From contig CAIQUZ010000054.1 in the NCBI GenBank assembly GCA_903875135.1, forward strand, positions 1 through 42,048: a DNA stretch of 42,048 nt, written 5' to 3'. The translations under genes were made by a program, and so were the position numbers. The stretch is from an uncultured beta proteobacterium. GTDB lineage: Bacteria > Pseudomonadota > Gammaproteobacteria > Burkholderiales > Burkholderiaceae. Of the stretch, positions 8,214 to 16,220 are shown one piece after another (position 1 is the first letter of the stretch; each line of letters starts with the position of its first letter). The notes beneath the pieces were generated by a model. The model was not told the origin of the DNA and ran no database searches. It worked only from the letters and a program-made list of their open reading frames with translations.

Positions 8214-9359
8214 ATGAAGACGGAATTAACTATGACAATCCATTCTGCCGCAACCTCTCTATTGATTAAAAGTGTTGAAGCTTTTGGTATCCAACTACCC
8301 CTCAATAAAATTGTCCTCATGTCAGGTGTTGAGCTCAGCGTCGTTGAAACCCTATTAATACGCATTGAAGCAGACAACGGTCTCGTTGGATGGGGTGAGG
8401 CTTCCTCTGCTCCAACCCATGGGGGAGCCTCTTTAGCGGATATGTTGAAGTCATTTCATGATGAAATACACTCTTTTTTAATCGGTAAAAATGTCCTTGA
8501 ACTTTCTGGTTTGACTTATCAACTCAATCGCTTAGCTAAAAATGCAAAAAGTACTGTAGCTGCAGTGGATGTTGCTTTGTTTGATTTGCTAGGTAAACAC
8601 CTGGGTGTGCCAGTGCATGTTCTCTTAGGTGGTGCCAAACGTCACCAAGTTCCACCTCTGTGGCTGATCGGGAATAGCAGTATCGAAAAAGATCTTATAG
8701 AGGCCGACAAGAAGTGGCATGATGGCTATCGTTTTTTTAAACTCAAACTCGGCGTTAAATCGTTAGATGACGATATTGCTTTAACCACGGCGATGCGAGA
8801 AAAATTTGGTAGCTCCCTACAAATGTGTTCAGATGCCAACATGGGAATGAACATCGAACAAGCGACCCGCTATGTTCAAGCAGTTAAAGATACCGGCCTA
8901 GCCTATCTGGAACAACCCCTCCATAAAAAAGATATAGCCGGTACCCAAGCCCTCGTCAAAGTGAGCCCCATCCCTATCGGCTTGGATGAGTCCGTCACTT
9001 CTGTTGACGACATTTTGCAAGCGGCTAAAGATGGTGTTCAAGGCGTATCGCTGAAGACATTAAAACTCGGGGGATTATCTGGAGTCATCAGTGCCAGTCA
9101 TATTTGTGAAGCCTTTGGTTTACAAATGAATCTCGCGAGCAAAATGGCGGAAACTGGAATTGGCGCTGCCGCGTTGTTACACCTGAGCGCAGTACTCCCC
9201 AATGTAAATTGGGGAGTAAGCCCAACCCATTTATATTTAGATCAAGATGTAGTGAGCCACCAAGACAAGCCGATGAATGGCTTTTTTAACATTTCATCTC
9301 TGCCAGGACTTGGGGTGACGGTCAATGAAGATGTGATTCAACAACACCTAGCAGCATAA
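8214..9359 (+). CDS. Enolase-superfamily enzyme, muconate cycloisomerase subgroup
   Basis: This 381-residue protein has the two-domain enolase-superfamily plan. Metal ligands are Asp207 (SDAN), Glu233 (LEQPL) and Asp258 (GLDES). The acid/base pair is Lys176/Lys178 (FKLKLG) on one side and Lys281 (SLKTLKLGG) on the other, which defines the muconate-lactonizing subgroup (cycloisomerases, o-succinylbenzoate synthases, dipeptide epimerases). No catechol genes are nearby, so classical muconate cycloisomerase is not proven. ATG at 8214 lies three bases after the previous stop with no clear ribosome binding site; ATG at 8232 with GGAA upstream is an alternative. Confidence 0.82.
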   Translation: MKTELTMTIHSAATSLLIKSVEAFGIQLPLNKIVLMSGVELSVVETLLIRIEADNGLVGWGEASSAPTHGGASLADMLKSFHDEIHSFLIGKNVLELSGLTYQLNRLAKNAKSTVAAVDVALFDLLGKHLGVPVHVLLGGAKRHQVPPLWLIGNSSIEKDLIEADKKWHDGYRFFKLKLGVKSLDDDIALTTAMREKFGSSLQMCSDANMGMNIEQATRYVQAVKDTGLAYLEQPLHKKDIAGTQALVKVSPIPIGLDESVTSVDDILQAAKDGVQGVSLKTLKLGGLSGVISASHICEAFGLQMNLASKMAETGIGAAALLHLSAVLPNVNWGVSPTHLYLDQDVVSHQDKPMNGFFNISSLPGLGVTVNEDVIQQHLAA

Positions 9360-9370
9360 GGAACAAGAAA

Positions 9371-10378
9371 ATGATTAATGCAGCATTAATTGGTATGGGT
9401 TGGTGGGGTAAAAATATTGCGCAAGCTATCCAACATAAAAGTACAGAATTACATTTTCTTATGGGTGTTACCAAAGAAGTGCCACAAACTCAAGAATTTG
9501 CTAGCAAACACTCAATGCAACTTTCTGATAGTTTTGAAGCAGCTTTATCAAATAAAGAAATTCAGGCGATCGTATTAGCTACCCCACACTCGATGCATGC
9601 TGAACAAATTATTGCTGCCGCCAATGCGGGTAAACATGTTTTTTGCGAAAAACCTCTCACCCTCACCTATCAAGAAGCAAAATTAGCTATCGCCGCTTGT
9701 GAAAAAAATCAAGTCGTCCTTGCGGTAGGACAAAACAAACATTTTTGGCCGGCAATGGCTAAAATGCGCGAACTAGTCGCCAGTGGCATCTTAGGTCAAA
9801 TCCTCCATATTGAAGGACACTATAGTAACGAACATTCCACCAAATTTTTCTCCGACTGGCGCGAGTCACCAGCGGAGTCTCCTGCTGGTGGTTTAACAGG
9901 TACCGGCATCCACATGATTGAAGCCTTTGTTAATTTGATTGGGCCTGCATCGCACGTGAACGCAATGGTCAGTACTCAACGTACTGGGCCTGATCCACGA
10001 GACTCCACTTCGGTGACGGTCAAATTTCGTAATGGCTTAAGTGGTTACTTTGCCATGGTGCGGGCAACCCCACTATTTTGGCGTGTACATATTTTTGGTG
10101 ATCACGCCTCCATTGAAGCGATTGGTGAGAATGAAATTGTTGTTCGTCACCAAGGTGGTCGGATCGATCGACATGGATTACCTCCCGTAGATTCCGTTAG
10201 AGCCGAATTAGATGCCTTTGCTCAGGCTATTCCAGCGAAGTTTCATCAGGGAGTGTCGCAGGATCGTGTAGCAATCCCATACTCTATTTCACCCTTGCAA
10301 ATGGGGCAAACCATTGCGATGTTTGAAGCGATTGTGAAATCAGTTGAAACAGGTCAGCTTGTCGAAGTGCCTCATTAA
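9371..10378 (+). CDS. Gfo/Idh/MocA family oxidoreductase
   Basis: The 335-residue product has an N-terminal Rossmann site GMGWWGKNI (about 8-16), the EKP signature at 93-95 (Lys94 catalytic in the family) and a C-terminal domain with GGGLTGTGIHMIEA-like substrate residues. Members oxidise or reduce sugars, inositols and related alcohols with NAD(P). AAGGAAC seven bases before ATG supports the start. It is the last gene of the 6184-10378 operon and ends 4 bases from the convergent livF stop, with no terminator visible. The substrate is not predictable. Confidence 0.85.
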   Translation: MINAALIGMGWWGKNIAQAIQHKSTELHFLMGVTKEVPQTQEFASKHSMQLSDSFEAALSNKEIQAIVLATPHSMHAEQIIAAANAGKHVFCEKPLTLTYQEAKLAIAACEKNQVVLAVGQNKHFWPAMAKMRELVASGILGQILHIEGHYSNEHSTKFFSDWRESPAESPAGGLTGTGIHMIEAFVNLIGPASHVNAMVSTQRTGPDPRDSTSVTVKFRNGLSGYFAMVRATPLFWRVHIFGDHASIEAIGENEIVVRHQGGRIDRHGLPPVDSVRAELDAFAQAIPAKFHQGVSQDRVAIPYSISPLQMGQTIAMFEAIVKSVETGQLVEVPH

Positions 10379-10382
10379 TCGG

Positions 10383-11039
10383 CTAGGCATCGACAGCTTG
10401 CTCAACTAGGTCACCGCGGTCAATCACAAAAATCTTTTGCACCAGGTGGCGTGAGTATTGCAAATCTGATTCTGAAAAAATTACAGCCATGCCCTCGCTC
10501 TTGAGCTGACCAATTACCTCCGCTAAACGTTGGGCTAGAGCTGGCGCAACCCCTTCAAAAGGTTCGTCTAGCAAGAGTAACTTGGTGCCAATCATCAAGG
10601 ACCGTCCAAGTGCAACGAGTTTTTGTTGCCCACCTGAAAGTTGTAAGCCACGTCTTGGAGCAAACTCAATCAACTCAGGAATTAAATGATAGACGTAATC
10701 CAGACGCGCTTGTGGCCCTTTAGACTTGTTCGCCCAAAGGGGGACTAAAATATTTTCTTCAACAGTTAAGTCTGGAATTAAGCGCCGATCTTCAGGCATA
10801 TACCCAATGCCTAAACTATTACGCAAATTGGTCGGCGTCTTGATCAAATCTTGGCCATCAAACTCAATCGTTCCAGATTTAGGATGAAGCAGCCCCATGA
10901 TACTTTTAATCAGGGTCGTTTTTCCGGCACCATTACGGCCGACCAAACCTGCCATATTAGCGGTTGGGAGCTCAATCGAGATATTTCTTAAAATATCTAC
11001 CGATTGAATCGAAACATTCAGATCTTTGATTTTAAGCAT
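10383..11039 (-). CDS. livF: Branched-chain-type ABC transporter ATPase, LivF
   Basis: The protein is a 218-residue ABC ATPase with Walker A GRNGAGKTT, signature LSGGQQKLVALGRSL and Walker B LLLLDEPFEG. The LivF type is shown by short length, the GIGYMPEDRRLIPDLTV region and position after livG. I chose ATG at 11039 (MLKIKDL): the frame stays open to 11081, but those extra codons overlap livG more deeply and do not resemble the family. With this start the overlap with livG is 8 bases (ATGCTTAA). It is the last gene of the importer operon. Confidence 0.9.
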   Translation of the reverse strand: MLKIKDLNVSIQSVDILRNISIELPTANMAGLVGRNGAGKTTLIKSIMGLLHPKSGTIEFDGQDLIKTPTNLRNSLGIGYMPEDRRLIPDLTVEENILVPLWANKSKGPQARLDYVYHLIPELIEFAPRRGLQLSGGQQKLVALGRSLMIGTKLLLLDEPFEGVAPALAQRLAEVIGQLKSEGMAVIFSESDLQYSRHLVQKIFVIDRGDLVEQAVDA

Positions 11040-11841
11040 TTGATTTTTCTGCCAATACATGTTGCGCTTGCGAGTGACCAACGATGTACTTTAGTACTCG
11101 CTCATCCTTTAATGCCAAATCAGGATGATCGTCCGCAATAATCTTTCCTTCATAAAAAGCCAGAACACGTTGTGCATAACGCATCACGACCTCCATATCG
11201 TGCTCGACAAATAACACCGTAGTGCCAGCATCACGGATCACTTTCATGATCATATCCATGATGTCAAATTTTTCTTCTGCAGACACTCCACTAGTAGGTT
11301 CATCTAAAAATAAAATTTTAGGACGAGTCGACATAGCCATCGCTATATCTAGCACCTTACGCACACCACCTGGCAAAATTCGAGTGACTTGATGTTGATA
11401 TTGCAATAGTCCATATTTTTCTAAAGCCTCTATCGCTAAATCGCGAGGTGATTTTCCATAGGACGGAATAATGGCATTTGAATCCGTAAAGAGAGCGCCT
11501 TTATTTTCCTGTAAAGCAATAATCCCATAACTCACTTCAAGATTTTCTAAGGCGGTCATGGTGTTATACAACTGGGGAATTTGAAAAGATCGGCAGATTC
11601 CGAGTTGTGTAATTCTTCTTGGAGGTAAATCCGTAATGTCCTGACCATTAAACATAATAGAACCAGTATCCGGCTTCAAATAACCGGTAATCATGTTGAC
11701 GAAAGTAGTTTTTCCTGCACCATTGGTACCGATCAAACCGATACAGGCCCCCTCCTCGACATCTACCTGAATATCTGCCGCAGCAGTTACTGCTCCAAAA
11801 CACTTATTGAGATTCTTTGCTTGCAGTATGGTCTTAGACAC
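11032..11841 (-). CDS. livG: Branched-chain-type ABC transporter ATPase, LivG
   Basis: The 269-residue ATPase has Walker A GTNGAGKTT, Walker B ILFLDEPTSG and the H-loop FVEHDMEVVM. The signature motif is replaced by LPGGVRKVLDIAMAM, which departs from LSGGQ but still matches the LivG region. LivG/LivF pairs energise HAAT importers. It overlaps livM by 8 bases and livF by 8 bases, which indicates translational coupling. Ligand specificity comes from the binding protein, not from this subunit. Confidence 0.9.
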   Translation of the reverse strand: MSKTILQAKNLNKCFGAVTAAADIQVDVEEGACIGLIGTNGAGKTTFVNMITGYLKPDTGSIMFNGQDITDLPPRRITQLGICRSFQIPQLYNTMTALENLEVSYGIIALQENKGALFTDSNAIIPSYGKSPRDLAIEALEKYGLLQYQHQVTRILPGGVRKVLDIAMAMSTRPKILFLDEPTSGVSAEEKFDIMDMIMKVIRDAGTTVLFVEHDMEVVMRYAQRVLAFYEGKIIADDHPDLALKDERVLKYIVGHSQAQHVLAEKSNA

Positions 11842-12778
11842 GAGGCTTACTCCTCATCTTTGCCACCAATGACCATAAGCCATCTGGCAATAAAAGAATG
11901 ACTGTAATCAAACAAATACCAATCGTCATTTGCCAGGTATTGGGAGAGTAACCGTAAGCGACTGTCTGTATCACCCCAAAAATAATCGCCCCCACAAATG
12001 GTGCAATGACATTTCCAATACCACCCAAAATAGCAATAAAGACAAACTCACCTGAAGAAGTCCAAAACGTCATATTTGGGTCAATATGCCCAGCTACGAT
12101 CGCTGCAATCGCACCACCTAAACCCGATAAAACACCAGCAATGACATAAATCAAATGAATTGTCTTTTGCGCTGAAGCACCCATATACTCAGCGCGTATT
12201 TCATTATCCCGAATCGCCGTTAACAAAAGCCCACGAGGACTCTTTAACAAGCGATGAACAAATAAAAGTGACCCCATAACCGTCAAATTAGCAATACCCA
12301 AAAGAACATATTTCATTTGATCAGGCTCAGGGCGCCAACCGAACAATGTCACACCTGTAATGCTAAACCCATCGGTTGACCCTAATGTCTCGCTCTTGAC
12401 CAGAACCCCATAAAGAATCATTGAAAAAGCGAGTGATAACAAACCAAAGAAGATGGCACGATACTTCGCTAACAAGAAACCTAATAAATAGGCTAAAAAT
12501 CCAGCCAAAATACCGCTAGCAATCATGAGTAAAAAGATATCTGTTACCTTGAGCAATAAACTCATCATGCCGGTCGTGTAGGCACCTACACAGAAAAACA
12601 ATGCCTGTCCAAAGGAAACTAGTCCAAGTCGCATGAACAACATGAGACCTAACACAACTAGACCATTAGCCCCTGCTAAAGTCACAATAAATAATATCCA
12701 CTGAGGCAAGAAAGGTGATCCTGCCATCAATGCTGCCAAAAAGAGGAACATCCATCCGATGGATTTATCCACCTTCAT
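11834..12778 (-). CDS. livM: Branched-chain-type ABC transporter permease, LivM
   Basis: The 314-residue membrane protein has about nine to ten hydrophobic segments and the LivM-family marks MRLGLVSFGQALFFCVGAY and the cytoplasmic loop RDNEIRAEYMGASA, followed by GVLSGLGGAIAA. It pairs with LivH to form the inner-membrane channel of a HAAT importer. The start overlaps the livH stop (ATGA). Length is normal for the family. Confidence 0.9.
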   Translation of the reverse strand: MKVDKSIGWMFLFLAALMAGSPFLPQWILFIVTLAGANGLVVLGLMLFMRLGLVSFGQALFFCVGAYTTGMMSLLLKVTDIFLLMIASGILAGFLAYLLGFLLAKYRAIFFGLLSLAFSMILYGVLVKSETLGSTDGFSITGVTLFGWRPEPDQMKYVLLGIANLTVMGSLLFVHRLLKSPRGLLLTAIRDNEIRAEYMGASAQKTIHLIYVIAGVLSGLGGAIAAIVAGHIDPNMTFWTSSGEFVFIAILGGIGNVIAPFVGAIIFGVIQTVAYGYSPNTWQMTIGICLITVILLLPDGLWSLVAKMRSKPRV

Positions 12779-13671
12779 ATCTTGCGTGCCTCTGCCAAAC
12801 TAAATAGACCCCGAGGTCTAAAGACAAGCACTAGAGCCATCACAGTGAAAATGACAAATAACTCCAGTTGGGGGACATAATGAACACAAAATGATCGAAC
12901 AACTCCCATAATAATTGCGGCTAAAGCGGTACCGGGCAGGCTACCGAGACCACCCGTTACAACGACGGCAAACGAGAGAACGATGACATCAACACCAAGA
13001 CCAGGAACCACCGAAATCGTTGGTGTAGTAATCCCTCCAGCAATCGCGGCTAAGGCGCAGCCAAAAGCAAATGTCAGACTAAATACTCGCCCAACATTAA
13101 TGCCCATCGCAGAGCTAATCTCACGATCATGAATCACGCTAACGAGTAACTTACCAAACTTTGTCATTTTTAACATGTAAGTTAAACCACACCCCAAGAT
13201 CAAGGCAGCCACCACCATTAAGATGTAATAGTTAGGGTAGGTCATACCACCAATCTCAAAGTTACCTAAGAGCTCATAGGGGTCAGATGCGTAATAAGGA
13301 TCAACACCCCAAATAAGTTTGAGAACATCATCAAGGATTAAAAAGACGGCATAGGTAATGAGTAAAATAACCACCTCGTCTTTAGCGTACTGATACCTTA
13401 ATAAGAAGCGTTCAAGCACCCAACCAACAATAAAGCCAGCAATTAAAGAACCACTAAATAAGGCGAAAAATGAGAGGTAAGGCGGATAGTTATGCGTAAA
13501 CCAATAACCAGCAATCGTCACAGCAACATAACAACCAAATGAGTAAAAACTGGCATGCGCTACATTTAAAACGCGCATCACTCCATATATAAGGGTCAAA
13601 CCTACTGCAGAAAGAAAAAGCCATGCTGCGTAATTAATACCGTCAATCAATACAACTAATAAATTGGACAT
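12775..13671 (-). CDS. livH: Branched-chain-type ABC transporter permease, LivH
   Basis: The 298-residue integral membrane protein begins with GINYAAWLFLSAVGLTLIYG and VLNVAHASFYSFG, typical of LivH, and carries the EAA-like loop VIHDREISSAMGINV. About eight membrane segments are visible. AAAGG six bases before ATG supports the start. A hairpin with a T tract lies between this gene and the binding-protein gene upstream, so this gene and the rest of the operon are probably expressed at a lower level than the binding protein. Confidence 0.9.
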   Translation of the reverse strand: MSNLLVVLIDGINYAAWLFLSAVGLTLIYGVMRVLNVAHASFYSFGCYVAVTIAGYWFTHNYPPYLSFFALFSGSLIAGFIVGWVLERFLLRYQYAKDEVVILLITYAVFLILDDVLKLIWGVDPYYASDPYELLGNFEIGGMTYPNYYILMVVAALILGCGLTYMLKMTKFGKLLVSVIHDREISSAMGINVGRVFSLTFAFGCALAAIAGGITTPTISVVPGLGVDVIVLSFAVVVTGGLGSLPGTALAAIIMGVVRSFCVHYVPQLELFVIFTVMALVLVFRPRGLFSLAEARKI

Positions 13672-13682
13672 TCCGAACCTTT

Positions 13683-13710
13683 AAAAAAGCGAGGCAAAAT
13701 TCGCCTCGCT
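13683..13710 (-). terminator. Hairpin with T tract between binding-protein gene and livH
   Basis: An eight-base stem AGCGAGGC / GCCTCGCT with a 7-base loop is followed, on the minus strand, by six T residues (13688-13683). It sits 20 bases after the binding-protein stop and 12 bases before livH. This is the usual position for a leaky terminator or mRNA-stabilising hairpin that sets a high binding-protein to permease ratio. Confidence 0.75.
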
Positions 13711-13730
13711 TATTTTTTTACTTATATAAA

Positions 13731-15026
13731 TTATTTTTTTACTGCAGACGCCATCCAATCAGCAGCCTTCACACCATCCGGTGGCATCACTTGCTCTGCT
13801 GTAAAGCGCTTCTGATCAACTAGTTGGATCTGACCGTTCACGTGCTTAACACGACCATAAACCATCTCTGCGGTAGCTTGGTGACCATTACTTAAATTGA
13901 ATTTATGAATACCGCCCGGACCTTCATAAGTCATTCCCTTCATCGCATCAGCAATTTGTTCAGAACTAGGTTTGTTTCCACCATTAGCAGCTAGAGCTTT
14001 TTCAAAGGCTAGTTTAGCAGCCATCAACGTATGAGCCATTTGATAAGCTGCTAAGTTTGGTGGGGCGTTATAGCGATCAATCACATTTGAACGATACCAA
14101 TCATTTAAAGCGGACTTGGGCGCATAAACACCATAAGGCCCACGTGCACCAATAACGGTGCCTTCTGGAATCTTCGTATTAAGACGGAACATGGCAACTT
14201 CACCACCAGTTAACAAGACTGTCGACTGTTTAAACAGACCACGAGGCCCTGCTTGGAGAATAAATGCCTCCATGTCTCCACCCCAAATACTAGAGTGAAT
14301 CAAATCAGACTTGCTCTCTAACAAGGCAGATATCTCCGCACTATATTGGCCAGCAAATAACTTCGGCATTTGTGAAATTTTTTCTTCTAAGTTAGGACTA
14401 ACCATCTTGACCGCACCCTGGAAGTCAGCCCATGAGTCTTGTCCGAAAGCGTAGTTTTGATTTAATCCTGAATAGGTTTTGGCATTTGGCTTAATTGCTT
14501 TTAAATATAAAGCTGCCGCCACACCATCAGCGGTCGCATGATTGACCGCTCTAAATACGTACTTTTTAGGACTCTCTTCAAAAAGACGGGGTGATCCACA
14601 GTCATACATCATCGTCAAGGTCTTTAATTCCTCAGCTACCGGCGCAACGGCTAAACAGTTTCCGCTCGATACATATCCAATCACGAGATCAACTTTTTCT
14701 CGCTGAACCAAGTTACGGTATTCCGTTACAACGTTGGTGGTTGAACCGGCTTCATCAATCACGACTAATTTAATCGGAAGACCACCAAAACCTTTTACGT
14801 TATAAGGAGCCGGTGCTTTACCGCTATTAAATGCATCCGCCAAGAACTCCGCCGTATTGCGAGCAGGCACTCCAAATGGAGCAGCACCTGGACCAGACAA
14901 AAAGGAAACAATTCCAATCTTGAGTTCGGTCGGTGGTGCTGGAGGTGCTGTTGGAGGTGTTTGAGCTAATGCAACAGTTGTTACTGAGCTCAATAGGGCT
15001 ACTAAAAGCTTTTTGTGAAAATTCAT
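13731..15026 (-). CDS. Branched-chain-type ABC transporter substrate-binding protein (LivK-like)
   Basis: The 431-residue protein has a signal peptide (KKLLVALLSSVTTVALA, cleavage before QTPP), a short Pro-rich linker (TPPTAPPAPPT) and a type I periplasmic binding fold starting ELKIGIVSFLSGPGAAPFG. The cysteine pair in SSGNCL and YDCGS, where many LivK-like proteins have a disulfide, is noticeable. GGAG six bases before ATG supports the start. It is longer than classical LivK (about 370) and resembles HAAT binding proteins that take aromatic or organic acids. With the acyl-CoA genes beyond the spacer, that ligand class is my inference. Confidence 0.85.
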   Translation of the reverse strand: MNFHKKLLVALLSSVTTVALAQTPPTAPPAPPTELKIGIVSFLSGPGAAPFGVPARNTAEFLADAFNSGKAPAPYNVKGFGGLPIKLVVIDEAGSTTNVVTEYRNLVQREKVDLVIGYVSSGNCLAVAPVAEELKTLTMMYDCGSPRLFEESPKKYVFRAVNHATADGVAAALYLKAIKPNAKTYSGLNQNYAFGQDSWADFQGAVKMVSPNLEEKISQMPKLFAGQYSAEISALLESKSDLIHSSIWGGDMEAFILQAGPRGLFKQSTVLLTGGEVAMFRLNTKIPEGTVIGARGPYGVYAPKSALNDWYRSNVIDRYNAPPNLAAYQMAHTLMAAKLAFEKALAANGGNKPSSEQIADAMKGMTYEGPGGIHKFNLSNGHQATAEMVYGRVKHVNGQIQLVDQKRFTAEQVMPPDGVKAADWMASAVKK

Positions 15027-15121
15027 TCTATCTCCGTTGTGTAAATTGGCTGATGATCAGCTCTTCAATTAGGATTTTAATTGTAATGACTATTTTTTTC
15101 TTTTAATGCTGAACCGTCAAG

Positions 15122-15156
15122 CATCTTGTACTAGGGGCTTTCCCTAGTACAAGATG
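15122..15156. repeat. Perfect 15-bp inverted repeat, 5-base loop
   Basis: Arms CATCTTGTACTAGGG (15122-15136) and CCCTAGTACAAGATG (15142-15156) pair without mismatch around the loop GCTTT. No T tract follows on either strand, so it is not a standard terminator. It lies about 100 bases upstream of the binding-protein start and 210 bases upstream of the SDR start. Confidence 0.85.
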
Positions 15157-15280
15157 ATAACAATCTGAATTTCATTCAGTTTCTCGTCTATCCCTAATGA
15201 TCAATAGCATTTTTTTTGATCGAGTAATAAAAAAAGGTTACATAAAAAAAAGAATACAATTTCATTTCACTATCCGTATT

Positions 15281-15307
15281 AATCATATGATCATTAAAAA
15301 TATGATT
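15281..15307. promoter_or_regulatory. Operator-like inverted repeat upstream of SDR
   Basis: AATCATAT (15281-15288) and ATATGATT (15300-15307) form an 8-bp inverted repeat with an 11-base spacer, 60 bases before the SDR start. Spacing suits a dimeric regulator, but no regulator gene is present nearby. AT-rich context makes chance possible. Confidence 0.35.
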
Positions 15308-15366
15308 GTGTTTATTGGAAGAGTCTTCCCATTTTGTGAAGTAAGTTAATTTAGAAAGGTATTTAT

Positions 15367-16143
15367 ATGGATTTGCAGTTAAAAGGTAAAAGAGTTCTTG
15401 TTACTGGTGGGTCAAAAGGGATCGGCTTAGCCGTTGCCATGGCTTACGCAGCTGAGGGAGCAACCCCAATTATTACTTCTCGCGACGCAGCTAATTTGGC
15501 GAGCGCAAAAGCCGCTATAGAATCTAAGTACAGCGTGAAGTGCGAAACCATTGAATGCGATTTAGGTGCGCCTAAATCAGCTGAGGCACTTTTTGAAAAA
15601 GTGGGTCAAGTTGATATCCTCATTAATAACGCTGGAGCTATCCCTGGTGGAACTTTGGCCGATATTAATGAAGAGCGTTGGAGACAAGCTTGGGAATTAA
15701 AACTGTTCGGTTACATCAACTTAACCAGAATTTATCTGGCGAGTATGGAGAAACAAGGCTCTGGCGTTATCGGTAATATTATCGGTATGGCAGGTGCAGC
15801 TCCCCGTGCTGAATATGTCTGTGGTGTAACAGCCAACGCAGCCCTCATGGCGTTTACTCAAGCGACTGGCGCAACTAGCCATAAGCATGGCGTGCGCGTG
15901 TTTGGTATCAATCCTTCTCCAACAAGAAGTGATCGGATGGAAAACATGATGAAGGCGAATGCCAAAAACAAATTAGGTGATGAGGCCCGTTGGACAGAGC
16001 TGACTCAAAAATTACCCTTTGGTCGCATGACTGAGCCTGATGAAATCGCTCATCTTACCGTGTTCTGCTCATCAACCCTTTGTGGTTATTTGAGTGGTTC
16101 AGTAATTAACGTCGACGGCGGACAAATGTTTGCTCCGGCATAA
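15367..16143 (+). CDS. SDR-family protein with altered catalytic residues
   Basis: The 258-residue protein has a clear short-chain dehydrogenase fold: TGGSKGIGLA cofactor motif (13-22), CDLG near 64-67, INNAG (86-90) and a C-terminal GSVINVDGG. The active site is unusual. Tyr150 is present in AEYVCGV, but the Lys four residues later is Val154, and the Ser expected in the NISS strand is replaced (NIIGMAG, 137-143). It may use other residues or be inactive. It is a single gene ended by a strong terminator and is divergent from the importer, so it may serve the same substrate. Confidence 0.85.
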   Translation: MDLQLKGKRVLVTGGSKGIGLAVAMAYAAEGATPIITSRDAANLASAKAAIESKYSVKCETIECDLGAPKSAEALFEKVGQVDILINNAGAIPGGTLADINEERWRQAWELKLFGYINLTRIYLASMEKQGSGVIGNIIGMAGAAPRAEYVCGVTANAALMAFTQATGATSHKHGVRVFGINPSPTRSDRMENMMKANAKNKLGDEARWTELTQKLPFGRMTEPDEIAHLTVFCSSTLCGYLSGSVINVDGGQMFAPA

Positions 16144-16165
16144 AACAACAGCTTCAAATAACAAA

Positions 16166-16198
16166 AGCCCTCAGAACATCATTCTGAGGGCTTTTTTT
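16166..16198. terminator. Strong intrinsic terminator after the SDR gene, possibly bidirectional
   Basis: An 11-base stem AGCCCTCAGAA / TTCTGAGGGCT with a CATCA loop leads into seven T residues on the plus strand. On the minus strand a shorter T run follows, so it can also end the convergent CoA-transferase transcript. Confidence 0.92.
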
Positions 16199-16220
16199 AT
16201 TAATTAAGTGAAGTCATCAT

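Larger units (their letters stand above)
15027..15366. promoter_or_regulatory. 340-bp divergent intergenic region with several inverted repeats
   Basis: No gene is seen here. The region separates the minus-strand importer operon from the plus-strand SDR gene and must hold both promoters. It contains a perfect 15-bp hairpin (15122-15156), a small repeat CTGAAT/ATTCAG (15165-15179), GATCAA/TTGATC (15199-15221) and AATCATAT/ATATGATT (15281-15307). A -10-like TACAAT on the minus strand (15085-15080) would start the importer mRNA about 45 bases before its ATG; no matching -35 was found. AGAAAGG just before 15367 serves as ribosome binding site for the SDR. Confidence 0.6.

Noticed and set aside
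15122..15156. Reading the 15-bp hairpin as a transcription terminator
   Set aside because: No T tract follows on either strand and no gene ends nearby; both flanking genes point away from it.
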